Shown here: positions 61,441-64,000 of the stretch, piece after piece
Layout: the number at the start of each line of letters is the position of its first letter
How positions within the stretch are numbered: the stretch's first letter is position 1
DNA from: Gordius sp. MW1
Lineage: Eukaryota > Nematomorpha > Gordioida > Gordea > Gordiidae
Direction: 5' to 3'
Assembly: GCA_964036665.1 (NCBI GenBank)
Contig: OZ038533.1
Span: forward strand, 15,223,075 to 15,287,074
DNA: 64,000 nt
Program-made: the position numbers and the translations under genes
Notes under the pieces: model-generated
Database searches by the model: none
Told to the model about the DNA's origin: nothing
Seen by the model: the letters and a program-made list of their open reading frames with translations, nothing else

Positions 61441-61824
61441 TGCGTAATAGACAGATGACTCCTGATTTAATTTGCCTTTGCCCATGCAGACGGGTAATGG
61501 GAAGTGATGGCGATGCTTATGCTTATAAAAGAAAGTGGAAACAGCAAAAGGAACGTGCTGTGGTGCCCCCCCCCATCATATGTTGGTCCCGCATAATTGA
61601 TTCGATGACTTCGTTCCGTTTGTGCGCTTGTGTATGGCTATACTGCAATGTAACTTTTAACTTAAGACATGCGTGGGCGGAAGTGACTAAGTTAGCTAGA
61701 GCGGTCCTTCTTAGGTCATGTCATAGTTAGTTACATGAGGAATTTTCTAAATAAAACGGTATAATATGGGAAATTCTGGTACCCAGTTGGTATCATAAGT
61801 GATTCTTAAAAACGTGGTTCTTGC

Positions 61825-61973
61825 CATGAGCGGCCAGGGTGGGGCGGCTGCTCCCCTCTAAATCCAGAAATTATTGAAAATTTATAAAAATCATGGCTAA
61901 AGTTTTAAATTTTTTTTGCTCCTCCCTGAATTATTATTGCCTACCTCTGATTCCAATGATGGCTACGCCCATC
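61825..61973. mobile_element. hAT-like MITE (CATGGGCGTAGCC family), older copy
   Basis: CATGAGCGGCCAGGGTGGGG to GATGGCTACGCCCATC; target duplication eroded. Confidence 0.65.
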
Positions 61974-63685
61974 CTCGAGGTAAATGAACAATTTATGGAA
62001 ACTGTAAGTTTCAGGAAAGAGAGAATGTAAAATGTATGTTACACTTAAACTTCAGTGTTTTGATGACATTTGGGGTGTTCTTCTTGCAAAATCATATTTT
62101 CAACACTCTGCCGATTGATTCTTAACTGGTTATAGTAGCACTGAGGACCTATCCTGATCGCTTTGTTTTGAATAATCCCGTCACCCCCCCCCCTCTTACT
62201 AGAACATACAAAAAAATAAAGCGGGATAAAAATTGTTAGAATGGGCCAAAGAAGTTTGAGTCAAAACAGACAGCATTTTGGGTATAAGGGAGGTGAGTGA
62301 AATAATATTAAAAATTTTTCTTATTTGTTTAATATCAGGTGTTATGATACATATATATATGGATGCTTTTTTAAAATGATTGGAAAATATTTTGGAATAA
62401 TAAGTGAATAAATAGATATTTCATTTCTATTGTTTCACAGAATATATATGGTAATTCTGACTATAATTTTTTAACCATTGACAAAGGTGTAAGTTTAAAT
62501 TTTCATCAGACATTAAAAATACAAGTTTACCAAAGTTAGGGCAAACAATACATTATAAATGTATTGGTAGAAATCTAGCTTTCAATAGGAAAAGTAAACT
62601 TTTGTTTGGATATGAGCTAAATTATAATTGCTATTATACCCTATTATTATTAAGCAATTAATTTCAAGTAGGGAGGACCCTTGCACATTTTAAACCATTT
62701 GAATTGAAAAATTATCAAATGTAATGTAAAAGTAGAGGTACTGCAAAGTCAAAATCATTCAACACCAATCAACCTGCAAAAATATTTAATTCCCCTAATG
62801 TAAAATCAATCAAACATAAATTAGGCAAATTATGTACCCACCCAAAACTTGTGATTTTAAAATGGTCAAGATTGAAAATAAATATTGACCCTGTGAGATT
62901 CTAGTAAGTGGAACAATTGACGGGTTGCTATAAATACATACAATAAAAAGGCAGATATTCCTATGATATTTACTGCTTTGTAAGATTATTAGAAAGGTGG
63001 ACCTCTCTCACTAAGTTAAATTATAAAAAGAGACGAGGACTGACGACACACATACAGTTAGGATCATGTGCTTAGCCCTGCAAATTATCATTTTGCCTGC
63101 TGGTTACGCTTATGATTAGGATTCACCTAAGACTAGGGTAAACGTGAATTGTTAAAATTTAGCCCATAATTTCATTGAATATTTTCTAATGAATGGATTG
63201 AATGGGGATGTTGATTTTTAAAAAAGATTTAGCTAGAATAAATGTCATAAATTTAATGTGTTTTAACAAATATGCATTAAATAAAAATATAACCCAATAT
63301 TGTTTATCTTTTTTGTTATATGCTAATTTATAAGCCTTTAACCAAAAATAGCAGAGCTAAAGTTGTTGTTGTAGCATTTAATAGTATAGTTGACTTCAAC
63401 TAAAGCTTGTTAAGTTCCCAATAACAAAAATTTCCAGCTTTTAACTGAGGGAATGGTGTAGAAAAATCATAATGATTGGTAAGTATTTACAAACCTTAAA
63501 ATAAGTTTTTAACCCCCTTTCACACGACATCTTTAGAGTACATTTTTCTATCCAAATATAATAATATTGTTTTTCAAAGGCCAATTTTAAGTTTACTGGT
63601 GTGTCCGAACCAGAGCCATTCTTAATCAAGTACCACACATGTAAATATATATATAATTGGGACCTTTGATAATTGTGAAACTTTT
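61974..63685. other. AT-rich DNA, no gene found
   Basis: I searched both strands for the missing liprin N-terminal exon and for any known domain and saw none. A C run lies near 62184. Confidence 0.4.
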
Positions 63686-63689
63686 AATT

Positions 63690-63895
63690 ATAATGATGTA
63701 AATGGAAAAGTAACGTCGAAGTAGTGGGGAAGAGAGGAAGAGGACGACCTCGTGTCAGGTGGAAAGGGCAAATGGACAAAGTTAGGAAAACTAAGAAGAT
63801 AAATCAAAACATGGCACTTACCAAATCAAGATGGAAGAAACTCATTAAGAGAAACCCCATGACTGTGGGACCAAATACTTGATAAAAAATAAGAA
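63690..63895 (+). pseudogene. LINE 3' fragment
   Basis: GKRGRGRPRVRWKGQMDKVRK then MALTKSRWKKLIKRNPMTVG, and a CCAAATACTTGATAAAAAAT end. The same family as 13895-14165 and 14320-18070. Confidence 0.78.
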
Positions 63896-64000
63896 GCTTT
63901 TAATAATACAATCATTGCTTAGAGCCATTAGTTAGAAAATATAACAATCTCACAAAAAATTATTTGTGGAGCAATTATTTAAGCACTTGTTAAATCCTAT

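Noticed and set aside
61386..61730. 114-codon plus-strand frame
   Set aside because: Its start lies in a hAT MITE G run, and the composition shows no domain; likely chance.

Overview
This is animal nuclear DNA: AT-rich, intron-bearing and dense in transposons. The liprin-alpha gene and the LINE, piggyBac and hAT relics place it in a bilaterian invertebrate. Homopolymer C/G runs, long AT-rich introns and several repeat families shared across the window suggest a large, repeat-loaded genome. I cannot name the species from sequence alone. The standard genetic code fits every coding exon.

Layout. 1-24.2 kb is almost entirely mobile DNA. It holds degenerate RTE/BovB-like LINEs (148-1230, 3760-8430 on the plus strand; 14.3-18.1 kb on the minus strand). 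Two short LTR-flanked elements without gag/pol lie at 5505-7371 and 8891-10732, and the first sits inside a LINE with a 5-bp target duplication. An 815-bp foldback element (16832-17646) lies inside the minus-strand LINE. A large composite repeat (5' GC hairpin plus G-rich block, conserved unique part, about 120-bp tandem units, tetranucleotide run, inverted-repeat end) occurs as long copies at 1.25, 20.4, 22.2, 26.8 and 37.4 kb and as fragments elsewhere. The only gene-like object here is a class A GPCR at 11798-13286, broken by two in-frame TAGs and a frameshift.

25.6-52.4 kb (minus strand) is a liprin-alpha (PPFIA/SYD-2) gene. I resolved 28 exons whose phases all agree, coding for about 1,493 residues from the N-terminal coiled coil to the stop codon. 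The first exon or exons, with the start codon, lie beyond what I can recognise and probably outside the window. It is a presynaptic active-zone scaffold: coiled coils that bind RIM/ELKS/GIT-type partners, then three SAM domains. One intron clearly has a GC donor and a second may. The introns hold composite repeats, LINE pieces (one nested in a composite copy) and two families of short hAT-like MITEs, many with readable 8-bp target duplications.

52.4-64 kb holds more short inverted-repeat elements, a decayed piggyBac transposase with recognisable catalytic residues (56.6-58.8 kb), and a 587-bp hAT element with a BED-finger relic inserted in it. The remainder is AT-rich DNA with no gene that I can support.
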